DNA of 64,000 nt from Candolleomyces eurysporus (Eukaryota; Basidiomycota; Agaricomycetes; Agaricales; Psathyrellaceae). The DNA lies in the NCBI GenBank assembly GCA_027579435.1, contig JANBPK010001215.1, forward strand, positions 1 through 64,000. The letters are read 5' to 3'. This document shows positions 1 to 11,626 of this stretch, piece after piece. The notes below the pieces were generated by a model. That model saw nothing but the letters and a program-made list of their open reading frames with translations, had not been told where the DNA came from and ran no database searches. The position numbers were made by a program, and so were the translations under genes. Positions within the stretch are counted from its first letter, which is position 1. Each line of letters starts with the position of its first letter.

Positions 1-1134
1 AATTCATGCCAGTGTTCAAAAAAATGCCCCCAACTCCCCCCTTCCTTCCATTGTGGGAGTTGAATGAGCAATACAGGCATGACACAGCCCCATCCAACCC
101 ATACTTCTCCAGCCAGCACTTTTTGCCCTCTCTGCCATCCTCCAGCCAGCACTTTTTGCCTTCTCTGCCGTCCTCCAGCCAGCACCTTTGGCCTTCCCTG
201 CCGCCCTCCAGGCATCCTCTGTGCCCCTATCTTGGGTCACTCTTTGTGGATGATGATGTGAAGTATTCCTCTCATATTTTACAACCCTGCCCTCATGATG
301 AGCACCCAGCCTTGCTGAGCCTTTCTCCCCAACCTCCCTCCAAGTTGGACACCCCAACCCTTCAACATGGCCAGCCTTTGCTGTTTGCAGAGCAATATGT
401 GTAGAAACAGGTTGATCAGCTCATAAAGCACTGCTGTTGCCAACCTGGCCTTGTGAGAACAGCAGGTGCACAGTCACCTCCCTCCTGCAACAACACAACC
501 GTCCATGCCAGCAACAGTTCTTACTGAAATGCCCATCAACTCTGGTGCCTGTGCCTGAACCAGCACCATGTTTGGCAAGGCCTGTCATGCCAGAAAGCAG
601 TGGAGGTCCAAGTTGCTGTCGATGTCAATTTAACTCCTTTTTTTGCAAACCATCAGTTGTCCCAGGAGAACTTTGTCAGTTCAATTGTCCAACACCTCTC
701 AAGTCCTGTAACTATGACCAGTTGACAGGACGTCCTTCCTCAACCCCACCTCCAGTTGCAGTAGGGCAACCTTGGTGCCATCAGTTCCCATTGCTGCCTT
801 GTTTATTCCTCCCATCTCTAACTTATGGCCCATAGATCCCACCCAAGGAACCAACATGCTAGAGGGTGTAACAATTCAGATCGCAGCTGCAGCAACCCCA
901 ATTCCACTGCACCCACTCTCTGTGCTCACCTCCAGACAAAACTCATTTGGGGTTATAAGAAAGTACCATATTTGCCCAAATTCCACTTTCACATACGACC
1001 CAGACCAGCAAATTACACTCCAAGATCTCTCAGATCTGTCCCCTCCCTTCCCTAGGAACAACAAGAGTGCTCAAAATGCTCAAAATGCTCACAACACTCA
1101 CACTGGAAGTAATCAAAGTATGTGTTCAGATTAA
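1..1134 (+). other. Open but unrecognised region, no supported gene
   Basis: Three overlapping plus-strand reading frames are open here (about 6-404, 437-835 and 772-1134), rich in Pro, Ser and Cys. I see no recognisable domain, no convincing start context and no splice sites linking them. Composition differs from the genes further right, with many CCA/CAACA words. It could be the edge of a repeat or a decayed element. I do not claim a protein. Confidence 0.3.
109..207 (+). repeat. 33-bp minisatellite, three copies
   Basis: Three near-identical 33-bp units start at 109, 142 and 175, each opening with CCAGCCAGCA. A degenerate fourth copy begins at 208. Because 33 is a multiple of three, the open frame across it reads as a repeated peptide, but there is no other sign of coding. 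Confidence 0.85.
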
Positions 1135-1319
1135 ACTGGGAGTGAAGTTCAGCTGTGTCCGTCATCTATCTTTGCTGCACTGGGCTTTCAAAATTGCCAA
1201 GTTATTATAGGCATGCTTCAGTGGCTCTCGTGTTGGAGCAACAGCTGTGTCTGATCTTAGTCAATAGGGGAGCCTGCATGTTTTCAACTACGTGATGAAA
1301 GGTTAGCTTAGAAGTCCCA

Positions 1320-1475
1320 ACAACACATCAGGTCAAGTTGCCAGTGCACCAGGTCAAGTCAGGAAGGTTAGGTGGTTAGGTCGGTGTACTAGGTCACCAA
1401 TGCGACAGGTCAAGTTGCCATACTATTATTCATTTACCTACATACCAAGTTACCTAACACATCAGGTTAGGTCGC
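1320..1475 (+). repeat. Short-motif repeat tract (CAGGTCAAGTTGCC, GGTTAGGT)
   Basis: The word CAGGTCAAGTTGCCA occurs at 1329 and 1406. ACACATCAGGT occurs at 1323 and 1459, with GGTTAGGT-like words between them. No gene is visible from 1140 to 2009. This may be a decayed transposon end or a simple repeat. Confidence 0.5.
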
Positions 1476-2009
1476 TCAGCAAACTTAGTGGTTAAATGTC
1501 GAGCTGACGATGGCGCATCTTCCAGTCGAGCGGCTCATTCCTGATATGGTTCATCGTCTGTTGCGTTGGTCTTGTGTAGATTTACTCATTCCAAGAGATA
1601 TATCAAAGCTATCGAGNAAAAATAAACTATAAAAATTATGAGACTAAAATCGTAGGTTGACGATGAGCATGAACTCGACTCAGAATCATCATCTGGGGAG
1701 GTCGGACTGCTTTTCCCGGCTAATGACGATAGACGCTTTTGGACTTGTCTTTAGCGGCCGTCGCTTCACAGAAGGCATTCTTTACTCGCATCCCTTCCAA
1801 TGTTCACAAATTATACGGGAAGAAGGAGGACGACAGCAGTGAGGAAAGAAGAAAAAAAAATAGCACATANGAGGATCGAACCCGAGGTGAGGCAGGGTTT
1901 TCGGCCGCGTCTCGGCCCTCGGGAATAACGTGTCGGCAGGCCGACAGCCCTGGCTACCAAGACCACGTTGTTGCCACGGTGCACAGCGCATTTTTTGCTC
2001 TTATCGCAT

Positions 2010-3655
2010 ATGGACGACCCCACTGACGGCACCTCTCAACAATCCAACTCTTTCGAAGAGTTTCCGAGTGAACTCTGGCTCGAGGTGATTCAGTCCCTCA
2101 AACCTCGAGATGTCCTCTCGTTGAGCGCTGTGTGTACTTCTCGGCTTCCTTCATCGCATTGATCCTCCCGTCATTCCGAAAGCATGCCGCTTCCTTTGTT
2201 CCATTTTAAACCAAAGGAGCGTCTGGATTTTCTTCGCTCCCTTTGCCGCCGAGAAGGCCTGTTTCAATCGTCATACTCCTTCGGTACATGGACCTTCAAG
2301 CCCTCCGACGCGCCGCTTCAGGTCCGCACCGGGAGTGGATGATAGAGGGGCATCATGCAGACAATATCGAGGGATCACCCAACCTTCTCGGGTTGGAACC
2401 CATTTCGACCACCAAAGTGTCGGATGCGAGGCCATTTAATCTTACGCCAATTTCTGCAAAACTACGTTTGGTTCCTGGAGGGAGATTCCTCCTCACGGTG
2501 GACGTGAGCTCTCTCCGGCTCTGGACCATTGGTCCCATAGGTGCAGCATATCGCAGCGGTTCAAAGCTGGTCTCGGAACACGGGCTGGGATTGGAGTATC
2601 CGATACGGGTCGACGAGGTTGTGGCTTACATTGTTGATGAATGTAAATTGCAGGTTGCGGTGGCGACCTGTGGACAGGAAATCGCGTAAGAGCCTTACAT
2701 TCTTCCTATTGACCCACGACCTGGCAGTACCCCTGACTTGGATTCCTTCTCTCTGTTCTTGGAGAGTGCGAATCTTCGACATCTCCCCAGCAGAACACAA
2801 GCCAACCTTTGCTATGCTGGCATCCATTCGCATTGGTACCTCGAGCCTGTCGCTTTGTAGGCTATGGCTGCACCCTAGTCACGTCTACATCCAGGCTTCG
2901 TTTGCTGGGATCCTCTGGGACTTTCTACATGGACTGTATACTTTGGTGCCTTATGGGAGGGTCCCAAGCAACGCCCCGGTATGTATAGAACTCTTTCGTT
3001 GCTTCTAGAAAGCTGGCTGATGCTATTCTTTGTAATAAACAAAAAGACCGGTTTCACAGGTTCCTTCAAAGCGCTCATTCACCATAGTTCGATCTCTCTA
3101 TGGAGTGTACCATTCAAAGAGGAGTATCTGTTCGCGGTGCCTGCTGGTCCCATCACCTTCCCCCAACATCTCGAAGGGTTGGAAGCTCCGACCCCTGATC
3201 TTACCGTCGAGTTGCCTCCATCGATTCCGAGGGAATGGGTTCACGGCGCTCTCCTCGGCCTGAACACTGATCCAAGCTCCTTGATCCTTCAGGTGGCAGG
3301 CCTGCGTTTGGCTGCAGGCCAACAACCCCTTGTCTATACCAGCCACAGAGTTGCCGTAAAACAGGACTCTGCTCACCGTCATCAACTACAGGTCACGTTT
3401 CAACTCCTCGCTTCCTTCATTCTGCTACCTGGCTATCAATATCTATTACCTACGAAGATCATTGGAATCACACGTCCGCAACGATTAAGTGTGCTGCGCT
3501 GTGGGTCTGGGCAACTGCAGCGGACTCTCGAATTGATCCCCACCTGTTCCTATGCACCATCGTCGAAGACACTTGTGAAACACTTAGCGCAAGCTATGAG
3601 AGCAGCGGCGAGGGAGGCGATGTATCGGTCAGCAACCCCACGACGGCGACCATGA
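2010..3655 (+). pseudogene. F-box protein gene with disrupted frame
   Basis: The ATG at 2010 opens an N-terminus with a clear F-box core (FPSELWLEVIQSLKPRDVL, about residues 18-36). F-box proteins recruit substrates to SCF ubiquitin ligases through Skp1. Downstream pieces resemble the beta-propeller-like part of a large Agaricomycete F-box family: a VWIFF / LCRREGLF stretch near 2230-2270, MDLQALRRAA at 2289, VPGGRFLLTVD near 2475, and ISLWSVPF near 3100. These pieces lie in different frames. A GTAAGA donor at 2687 and GTATGT at 2980 look like real introns, but the frame changes near 2243 and 2285 have no fitting intron. I infer a decaying copy or several one-base sequence errors. The 3' end is the stop near 3655. 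Confidence 0.6.
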
Positions 3656-3659
3656 TCCC

Positions 3660-4892
3660 GATTCATAAAGACAGGTAAGACATAGATACAAGCGCTTCGT
3701 GTGTTTTTTCTTAGTATCTGTGATATCAGAAATGTTGTTTGCGACCTTAAGGAAGATTGCTATGAGATATAACGAACCCTTATCCAAGGGTATTTGCCTC
3801 TCCAATTCGAAGTCTTCGAGTAGGACACATCTCCACCGATGAGCAGATAATCAGCCCTGCCAACACAGACAGGTATTCACTCGTACGCACGAGGCAAGAG
3901 GCATGGCATGGCAGGAACTCAGCATCTCGGTAACCGTGGCGCACGTCATGGGTCAACCCAGATTTGGGTTAGGATCGTTTCGTTGTACCACCACTGGAAT
4001 GCAACAGGTAGCGTTCGTCCTCCTTCTCTTCATAATTCGAGGCCGTTTTTACTTGACCCATAACCTTGGTACTATGTCCTCATAGTGTAATGTAATGGTA
4101 AGCATGACCAGCCAAGCTGGTTTTTCACTGATGTGGCGAAACCCATCTGTGGCGTTGTTGTCTATCCCCTACCACCCGCAACTCTCCACTTCACAAACAA
4201 TATCAAGATCCTGGTGTATCGAGAGTTCCGTCGAAATACAGAGCTCGTACAAAGCGTGAGTGTCACTTCAATGCCTTATTAACCAAAAAATTGATTGATT
4301 CTTTGTTGTAGGTATTCTCACTACGTGGTATCAAGACTCTCGCTCTCAATGCCTCGATTTTGGCTTGATACTGGTGTATTTGACTATCGCCAAAGGTTCT
4401 CCGCCGTCTTCTGTGCATTGCTAATTGCGGTATAATTTTATGGAGCTATTTGGCAATAGCAGCGCGAGTTGGGTGATGGGCACGCAAGTGCCCTCCCGAC
4501 TTTCCCGATTTCTTCCTCAGTGGGAGACCGAGCCTCACCGACTCCCAACCCTTAGTCAAGCTAAACATACGTCTTGACGCGGCGGGCTCGTCTCAGCTCC
4601 CACATTTTAGGAAAGATAATTCCTGCTACTGAGTTAATTCGGGCTGATACTCGCGCGATTGTCCTGTCGTATTCGTGTTCCCTCGATTGCGTGACTTTGT
4701 AAATTTTTCTAGTTGAACGTAATCTGATGTCCAGGTTCATTGAACATCGTCAAACTGACGGGAATTGATGATAGGCTGAGAGCGACATGTTATAAGCTCC
4801 AATATCTGTCCACCGCTGTCATAGGTTGAATTGGAAAGGCACTTGCGAAAATTTGAAAGTAATCTGTCCTCAGATATGTCTTGGTAGAATGC
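3660..4892. other. No supported gene
   Basis: Only short ORFs without recognisable motifs are present. Nothing here resembles an RNA gene or a transposon terminus that I can support. Confidence 0.5.
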
Positions 4893-5031
4893 AGTAGTAG
4901 TACACGTATAAAGAGCAGTAGAACGCAGTAGTAGTACAAACATAAAGAAATAGTAGTAGTACAGATATAAAGAAATAGTAGTAGTACAGATATAAAGAAA
5001 TAGTAGTAGTACACGCGTAAACAGTAGTACA
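4893..5031 (+). repeat. 25-bp tandem repeat (AGTAGTAGTAC... unit)
   Basis: Units of AGTAGTAGTAC followed by an AT-rich ATAAAGAAAT tail start at 4927, 4952, 4977 and 5002 with an exact 25-bp spacing. A longer diverged copy starts at 4893. The tract lies just beyond the apparent 3' end of the neighbouring minus-strand gene. Confidence 0.9.
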
Positions 5032-5189
5032 CCAGTACGGGAGAAAAAAAAATGCGTCGCTTAGTTGAGTGAGCAAACCGAATGTCTGAGTCGAAGGAGA
5101 AAAAACTAATTCCCGGGACCATGACTCGAACCCATACGAGGAGACATGGTTGAGCTGACTTTTGCGACCACCTTCGATAGCTTCCCNTT

Positions 5190-7357
5190 TTTTCTTCGAA
5201 TCCCCTGTGACACCATTGAGAACAGAGTTTCTCATCTGTTCTAGTATCTCAGTGACATGAGTGTCGGCTGACTGAGCACCCACCGAAGGCGCAGAGCTCC
5301 TAGCCTGAGCCTGAGTGCCAAGATGTGCCCCAAGCTGTGACTGGAGCTCTTTCAGTGCGCTGAGCTGAACAGCTTTGGCCTGGGCGTCGAAAAGAGCTGT
5401 AGTGTTGAAACAAAAAGGGACCGGGATGCCTTCACGAGTCGTACAGGGTGTTTGTAAGTCTTCGTGGGAAGGGTCTTCACATCGGACATAACCAGCGCCA
5501 TGGATATGCCCGTTCTGCGACTGTTCTGGGGTGTGAGAGGTTGGGTTGATGAAGGAAAGCTCACAAGCAACAAGTGAGGGTGTAGGGGCTGACGTAGGGC
5601 CTCGGGGAGATCCTGCGAACAGTGGGCTATTTGAGGATGGACTCGGGCCATACACACCCGAGCTGGAATGGAGAGGGTTACGCCGACCTCCAGGTGATGC
5701 CAAGCCGGTTAGTGGGGAGAGTGGAGGGGGCTCCCGGTGGCTGTCAACAGGAAGCTGATGGCGCGAAGACGCCAGCTGAGGAGAGCCAGACTGAGAGGTG
5801 CCCACTGGGCTATCTGCGGCAGAACTGCTGGGACTTCTATTCCCACTCATCAGAGAGCCCAAGCTCTTGGACAAGTTAAGCATCGAAAGTGACTTTGATT
5901 TTTGAATTGCCGCACTCTGGATTGAAGTCAGTACATTAGTTGGGTCAGAACCAAAGACGTTGTTGACATACTAGAGCGTGCTGGGACTTAGGTGGGACCT
6001 GTGGCGGCTGGGGATCAAGTTCATGGTCTGGAAAGCTTCTTGGAGTAGAGGTTAAGCCACCTGTTGGTGGAGACTGCGTCGAGGTAGTGGATNGGGGGGG
6101 GAGCAAAGGTGACTGGTGATGATCGCCGAAGCGTATGCGCCTGGTGTGAACCTTCTGATGATGTGATACGACCGTGTGGGGCTGAGCTGCTCTCGTCAGA
6201 GTCACTGGATGCAGTGCTCTGGATGGGAAGATCACGCCGAGCCTGCGCCGAATGGGCCCTGAGTCTCGTGTTGCCAGGCTGGTCAGATTCCTCGGAGCTG
6301 GACTCGTCAGACTCGGACCCCTCAGCAGCAGGGATCGGATGGGAGTACATCCTTTGCTGTGCCACATGGCTCTGGTCGTTGGAGAACTGACCAGGGGCCA
6401 GGCTTGCCTTAACCGGCACGGACAGTGTGTGACCAGAACCAGAACTATGCCCACGAGGCACCCTGTCCATCATGCGCAAGTGACCAGTGAGCTCCTGGCT
6501 AACTTCCGCTGGAATGGTGTCTAGTACCGAGGTTGGGCCACAACCGAATCTAGAACTCAAGCTACCATGCATATGAGTCGGACTGGGCTGAGACTCAGAA
6601 GGCAAAGCCAGCAGCCTCGGGGAGCCAGTACCAACAGTGGTGCCAAACAACATATTGGGGATTTTTGGCACTGGTGGTACACCACCTGGGAAGGCTACTT
6701 CTGAAGCTGGCTTCCTTCGTGGTGACAGTGGCAGTGACCGTTCCAACTGAGACCTGGGCGTGGTCTCCCAGGCACTGATCAACCCCTGTATGGTCCAAAC
6801 TCAGCGTTGTATATTGTCCACTCCAAGGATTTGGACACACCGTAATCAATTGAATGCTACCTTTTAGTCCAATAACCACTTCGATTGCACTGCTGGGGTC
6901 GTTGGCCTGCTCGGTCTCGGCCTCTGAGAGGCTTCACATCGTAAGTCAAAACTAGTCAGTGAAGGGCAGGAAAAAGGAACGGACCACAGGGAAATAAAAC
7001 GAAAGGAGAAGGGATATAGAACAAAGACACGAAAGGCAATAACTAGTCTGAAACGGCTACTTACATGTTGTTGAGCATCATAACTGTTCGCATGAGTGCA
7101 TCCTGGTACTGCCTTGCCACTGGACCGCTCGACCATATCTCCTGCAGTCCCTTGTAGTAGCGCCTCATAGTGGCATCATGATGGGTGGACGGTGGTTTAA
7201 GGGAGGACTTAGTTGGAGAACGATTGGGGCGGGGGACGCTTGTACCGGTGGAGCTCATCGTGTCAGAAGATGACAGGTGACTCTTTGGACTCAACAGCGA
7301 CGGCAGGTTGGCCTTTTTATTCACATCTCTTTTCCCATCCACAATTGGAAGCTGCAC
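5190..7357 (-). CDS. Ser/Pro-rich hypothetical protein, multi-exon
   Basis: I do not recognise the family. On the minus strand, three long open exons can be linked. The first is 7357-7066 (or from an internal ATG at 7258), ending ALMRTVMMLNN before a GTAAGTAG donor. A short exon near 6940-6870 reads SLSEAETEQANDPSSAIEVV. A large exon runs about 6785-6070. A further exon near 5975-5190 contains YVNNVFGSDPTNVL and a Ser/Pro-rich stretch. Acidic-serine runs (SESDESSSEESD) and low complexity suggest a nuclear, disordered protein, which is inference only. Ns beside a G run at 6093 and a T run at 5187 leave the frame uncertain there, and the true 3' end is unresolved because the frame runs into the 25-bp repeat. 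Confidence 0.45.
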
Positions 7358-7389
7358 ATACCTTCATCTAATTTATCCCCAAAGCCACG

Positions 7390-7691
7390 CTTTTCAGTCA
7401 AATTGTATGCTATGCGTCTATGAGACAGACTCCTGGAACGACAATGCCAACTTTGAGAAGTACTAAACTACCAGTAAGTTGACTTCTCGATGTGGTCGAT
7501 GATCGGTAAGATAAGGGACGGGATCTGGGCAATAATGAGCGCTGAATCGACAACCGTTAGTCACCTTTTCAGTCAAACTGTATGTTACTCCTGGAATGAC
7601 ACCGCCAGCATTGAGAAGTACTGAACTACCCGTATGGTTGATAATCGATAAGATGTGGTCGATAATCGATAAGATGAGGACCTGGATCTGG
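7390..7691 (+). repeat. Diverged direct duplication, about 130-140 bp
   Basis: The segment starting CTTTTCAGTCAAATTGTATG at 7390 (to about 7530) recurs as CTTTTCAGTCAAACTGTATG at 7565 (to about 7691). Shared words include TGAGAAGTACT, ATGTGGTCGAT and GGATCTGG. Copy 2 lacks about 15 bases and has its own short internal duplication of TCGATAATCGATAAGATG. No gene is evident here. Confidence 0.8.
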
Positions 7692-7874
7692 CGTATGGCG
7701 GGCGCCCATCCACCATTCAGTTTTCCTCAATCCCTTTGCCCATGCGAACAACCAATGATATTAGAGGTAAAGACAGTTTGAGCGAGGGAAGGAACGTAAG
7801 GTAATAGGGGAGAACATCGTAAACTATGAGCCATGCAATTCTGCAGAGTCTATGAGAACCCTGACGCCGCGCCN

Positions 7875-8244
7875 AAAAAAAGGCGGGTCGGTGATACTGG
7901 AAGCCCGGCGTATGAAGGAGGAGACTTCCTGAGCTGGAATTCGATTCATCACGCCAAGCATGTAAACGGTGTGTGTGGAGCCGCGTAATGGCACGCCCAT
8001 GCTGGGCGAAAGGAGGCAGGTTAATCTGACTGGGAGCCTGGTAACCGGGAGCCTCGCGGCTGGGAGTCTTGAGACTGGGAGCCTGGCCGTTTGAGTGGGC
8101 GTTAGGGGTAAGGGTGTCGTGGATGGCGTCTAATTGTTGCGTGATAGCCATTGCAATCAGATACTTTGCGAAGGGGACTCGGGAACTCCCTGTCCCACCG
8201 GTGGAGATCAGTTCTTGCGTCAGGAATAAGATGACGGCCTTCAA
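7875..8244 (-). CDS. Possible exon(s) of an unrecognised protein
   Basis: A minus-strand frame begins at 8244 and reads through LDAIHDTLTPNAHSNGQAP and several short GxQAPS/APGYQAPS-like repeats. An N beside seven As at 7874 breaks the frame. I recognise no domain. It could be an upstream exon of the Ser/Pro-rich gene to its left or a gene of its own. Confidence 0.25.
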
Positions 8245-8299
8245 ACTGCACCATTATCACACAATTTTGGCATTTTTTCTTAAGAAAAGGTGTCTCCAT

Positions 8300-10010
8300 C
8301 TATCCAATCCACTGACTGAGGAAGACCTGAGTACGCTTCTCGGAGTAATACCTTCACCACAAGGCAGGTTCATGGTCGCGGCTACTCTTGTGAAAACTTC
8401 TTGAAATCATTCAGGTTGACAAGAATGGCTGCTCCTTGACTCTGCTTTGGACTTTCAGGCAACCAGAGACAATGGGTGCGTGTAAACAGAATAGACTCAA
8501 CATTTGATCAATCCATCTCTGACTGGCGATATCCATGATACGGGAGTGCAGTGTGAGTTTGTTTCCCTTCATGGCACAAACTCATGGACCAAAATAGAAT
8601 GCAGAATTCTATGGAGCTTCATCCTTTTGACGCTGATCAGTTTACCAATCATGGCTTTCAATCATCGTTTGGCATGTGAAGGGTGCGAAGGAAGCTGAGA
8701 CCCATTGAATTGGTCCCCCTTTCAAGTCGGGTTCTTTCAACTCCCGGTGTGATACACAGATTTGGAACGACTGGGACGACCAAGACGACCAAGACGGCGT
8801 GAGCAAGGGTCCCACCTCTTTCCTTGAAGTGTGGATGCTATTCCGAGGAAGAGAGGCCAAGGCAAGCTCTGATGGGCACAATGGACTGATATTTTCTGTT
8901 GAACGTCTCTATGGCTGCTCGGTAGATGGAAAGTTCAAGACATCTTTCTGCGTCCGTGTTACTCCATTGGTCCCTTTGATGGGAATTTCAGCTTGCCTAT
9001 ACGGAGGCCACTAACAGTCGTATTGTACTCAGCTTCTTCATTGATGGGTGAGGGATTATAGAGAGATCCCTCTGTACTTCGCAAGTGCAATATATTCCGC
9101 CTGGATACCTTACCCCTTCGTACCTGTTCACAATCTACGTCTCTCGTCCAGTGTAGTCCAATGTCCTTGGCTGTCTCGTTGACTGCCCATCACTCAAGTC
9201 CCCTTTGGGGTTGCAGTTGTAACGTGTCCATTCACGTCTGTGCAGACTCTGGATCCATTGGTGGGGGTTAGGATACATCTTTGTGAGGTGACAGCTCAAG
9301 CGTTGTATTACATTGAGTATGTCTACCGCCCCTGTTTTGCCGCATGTATTGTAAGACCTCGCCTCAAAGCCGCCTCGTTCCTTCGAAGTTCTTTAACCCC
9401 AAATGGCTATTCGCGTGTTTTGATGACTCCTCCCTCCTTTAAGAATGAGGTTCAACCTCGGTTTGAATGAAGTCAGTTTGGGATCGTGGACTCAGTCATC
9501 TGTCTTGGGCTTCCTGCTACTTCGAGGTGAGCCAATCATTTTATTACTTATTGTTTCAACAACACACTGTCTGTACCTTACACCCTACAAGACATTCGAA
9601 CTCTCTCCTTCCATCCATCCACTCTTGCCATAGGCTATCTTGCTTTGCAAAGTCAGCACCAGCACCATTCACGACGCGCACCGTTTTCTCGGACGGCTCA
9701 CTGAACCAGCTAAGAGAAGACAGGAATCATAGAAGTACGTATACACCATGTGGCATGGCGAATTTGACGCACTTACCTATCCTGGACACCCTGTGTGCTT
9801 GACAATTCGCCCGAGGGGTCCGAATTTGAAGTGAACAAGGTAAGAGTGGACGCTGGGTAATCCTGGTCAGCTGATGTTGTTGCGCGTTTTCATATAGATG
9901 TGTATGGAATTCAAGAGCTCGGTTGTCGGATCGCATGATGTAGACTCTGTACACCAGTAACAGACATCCCGTCATTCAACCTAATCCTTTAATCAGAGGG
10001 CCGCCATAAC
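8300..10010. other. No supported gene
   Basis: Short ORFs only, on both strands, none with recognisable motifs. I found no splice pattern that joins them into a convincing protein. Confidence 0.45.
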
Positions 10011-10720
10011 AAATCGATGTTGGCATTTTAAGATCATTCGAACCAGAATGTTCCCGCAGTTACTTCTCAGAACACTGAGCGATAAGGCAATGCAGGCACT
10101 GACACATTGCCTCCCACTGTCCCCCTCCCCGTTCATGTTCACCCACCATCGCACAACTATCATTGGGCACCCAGCTCCATATGACACAGGAGAAACCGAA
10201 TGCTCAAGCGCCAAATGCGGTCTGGCATGGTCATCCGACCCCATTCCTAAGATGTTGCCTCTATGTATCAGCTTCAATCTGCTTTGATAGATCTCCAATA
10301 GGTACGACTTTCGAGAGATTTTTTGATCTTCAATTGAAGGTCCTGAGTGAGCCCCAGAAGAACAGCCCCGAAGCTACTGCCAACGGCAGCTTCAGTAAGT
10401 CTCAACCCGCATTGCAATCGATCAATGCCTCGACCTAAGTCTATAAGGAAAGGTGAGACCCCAAATCGATGAGAGAACATTGACATTTTAAAAAATGTCC
10501 ATTCAAACAGAACGTTCTCGCTATTCCTCATCAGGAACACGGAGCGATAAGGCAACACAAGCAAATACGCTGCACTGCTGCCCACTGTCCACCTCACTTG
10601 CCCCATCCAAATTCGATAGTTCATGTCACGTTCACATCCACCCACCATCACACCACGATTGGGCGCCCAGGCACCAAGGCACCAAATTCAGTTTGGCGTG
10701 GTCATCCGACCCTGTTCCCG
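10011..10720 (+). repeat. Diverged direct duplication, two copies of about 240-255 bp
   Basis: Copy 1 (10011-10250) and copy 2 (10463-10720) share, in order, AAATCGAT, TGGCATTTTA/TGACATTTTA, the word GAGCGATAAGGCAA, CCACTGTCC, GTTCA..CACCCACCATC and GGTCATCCGACC. They are colinear, with scattered substitutions and small indels. About 210 bp separate them. No coding frame is conserved between copies, so this is probably an old segmental duplication or two copies of a non-coding element. Confidence 0.8.
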
Positions 10721-11626
10721 TCACAACCGGTCATTTCTTATTGTTCTTTCAAAGAATCCTCACGAACTGGTGAAGGCGGTAAGGCTGGTCTCGATATGGG
10801 CTAGACCATCTTCCTTGAGGTTTTGTACGATGACAGGCAGTGGGGAAATGAAATCTTCGTGTGCGCTCGCTGTCAGATGTGATGATGAAGGTGATGTCGA
10901 TGCCTCAAGCTTGATACTCCCTCCAACAGCCGTAGAACCTGCCTTTATGATGTGCGCTCACTTACAATCCAGTTGAGTTGAATTGAGAAGATACAGAAAA
11001 AAGAGAACAAAGAAGATGTAGAAGCAACCAGTGCCTGTATATATCTATATATTGTAGATACGTACATCTGTAAGATGCATATGCCGAAGATGAGGGGAGG
11101 GTGCCAGGGCAAAGAGCAGTAAATAAATGATGAGTATCCGAGAGAATGAGGAAGAGTTTTTAAGAATAAAAAAGGGAGCCAATGAGTGTTGTGAAGGCAA
11201 AGAATGCGCACAAGTTTAATCAGGGCGAGGTTCTGCATAACCCCCGTGAGTATCGTCGTTGATGGTGAAAGTGAGCTACCTACCTATCATCTACTCTAAA
11301 TACTAGCATTTCAAAGTAGTTAAGCTTATGCGTCAGCTGTCCAAGCGTCAACAGAGGCACTGTCAGATTCCCAATAGTCCAAGCAAGACGAACTTCGAAA
11401 TACTGATCCCTCCTCAACCGCTCTTGCCTGTCCACCTAGGAATCGTCGAGCCCTCTTCTGTTGGCATTGAGAACCAATATCTCCGTTGTGAGCCGCAATC
11501 CTGAAATTTATTCGTATTTCCCAAGTCAACCTACCCCTGATACATTGGGGTTCTGCAGCCGTTACCAGAATGATCATGGAGCACTAACTATCTGGCGTCG
11601 GTCGCAGGGCCCTTGGGCAATTATAG
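10721..11626. other. No supported gene
   Basis: Short ORFs only. A purine-rich stretch (10980-11220) contains no recognisable repeat unit or RNA gene. Confidence 0.45.

Noticed and set aside
1..1134. Overlapping long plus-strand ORFs as real genes
   Set aside because: No domain, no splice links, and the repeat-derived peptide explains part of the openness.
4790..5122. Minus-strand ORF rich in Tyr/Thr/Leu
   Set aside because: It is a translation of the 25-bp tandem repeat, not a protein-like sequence.
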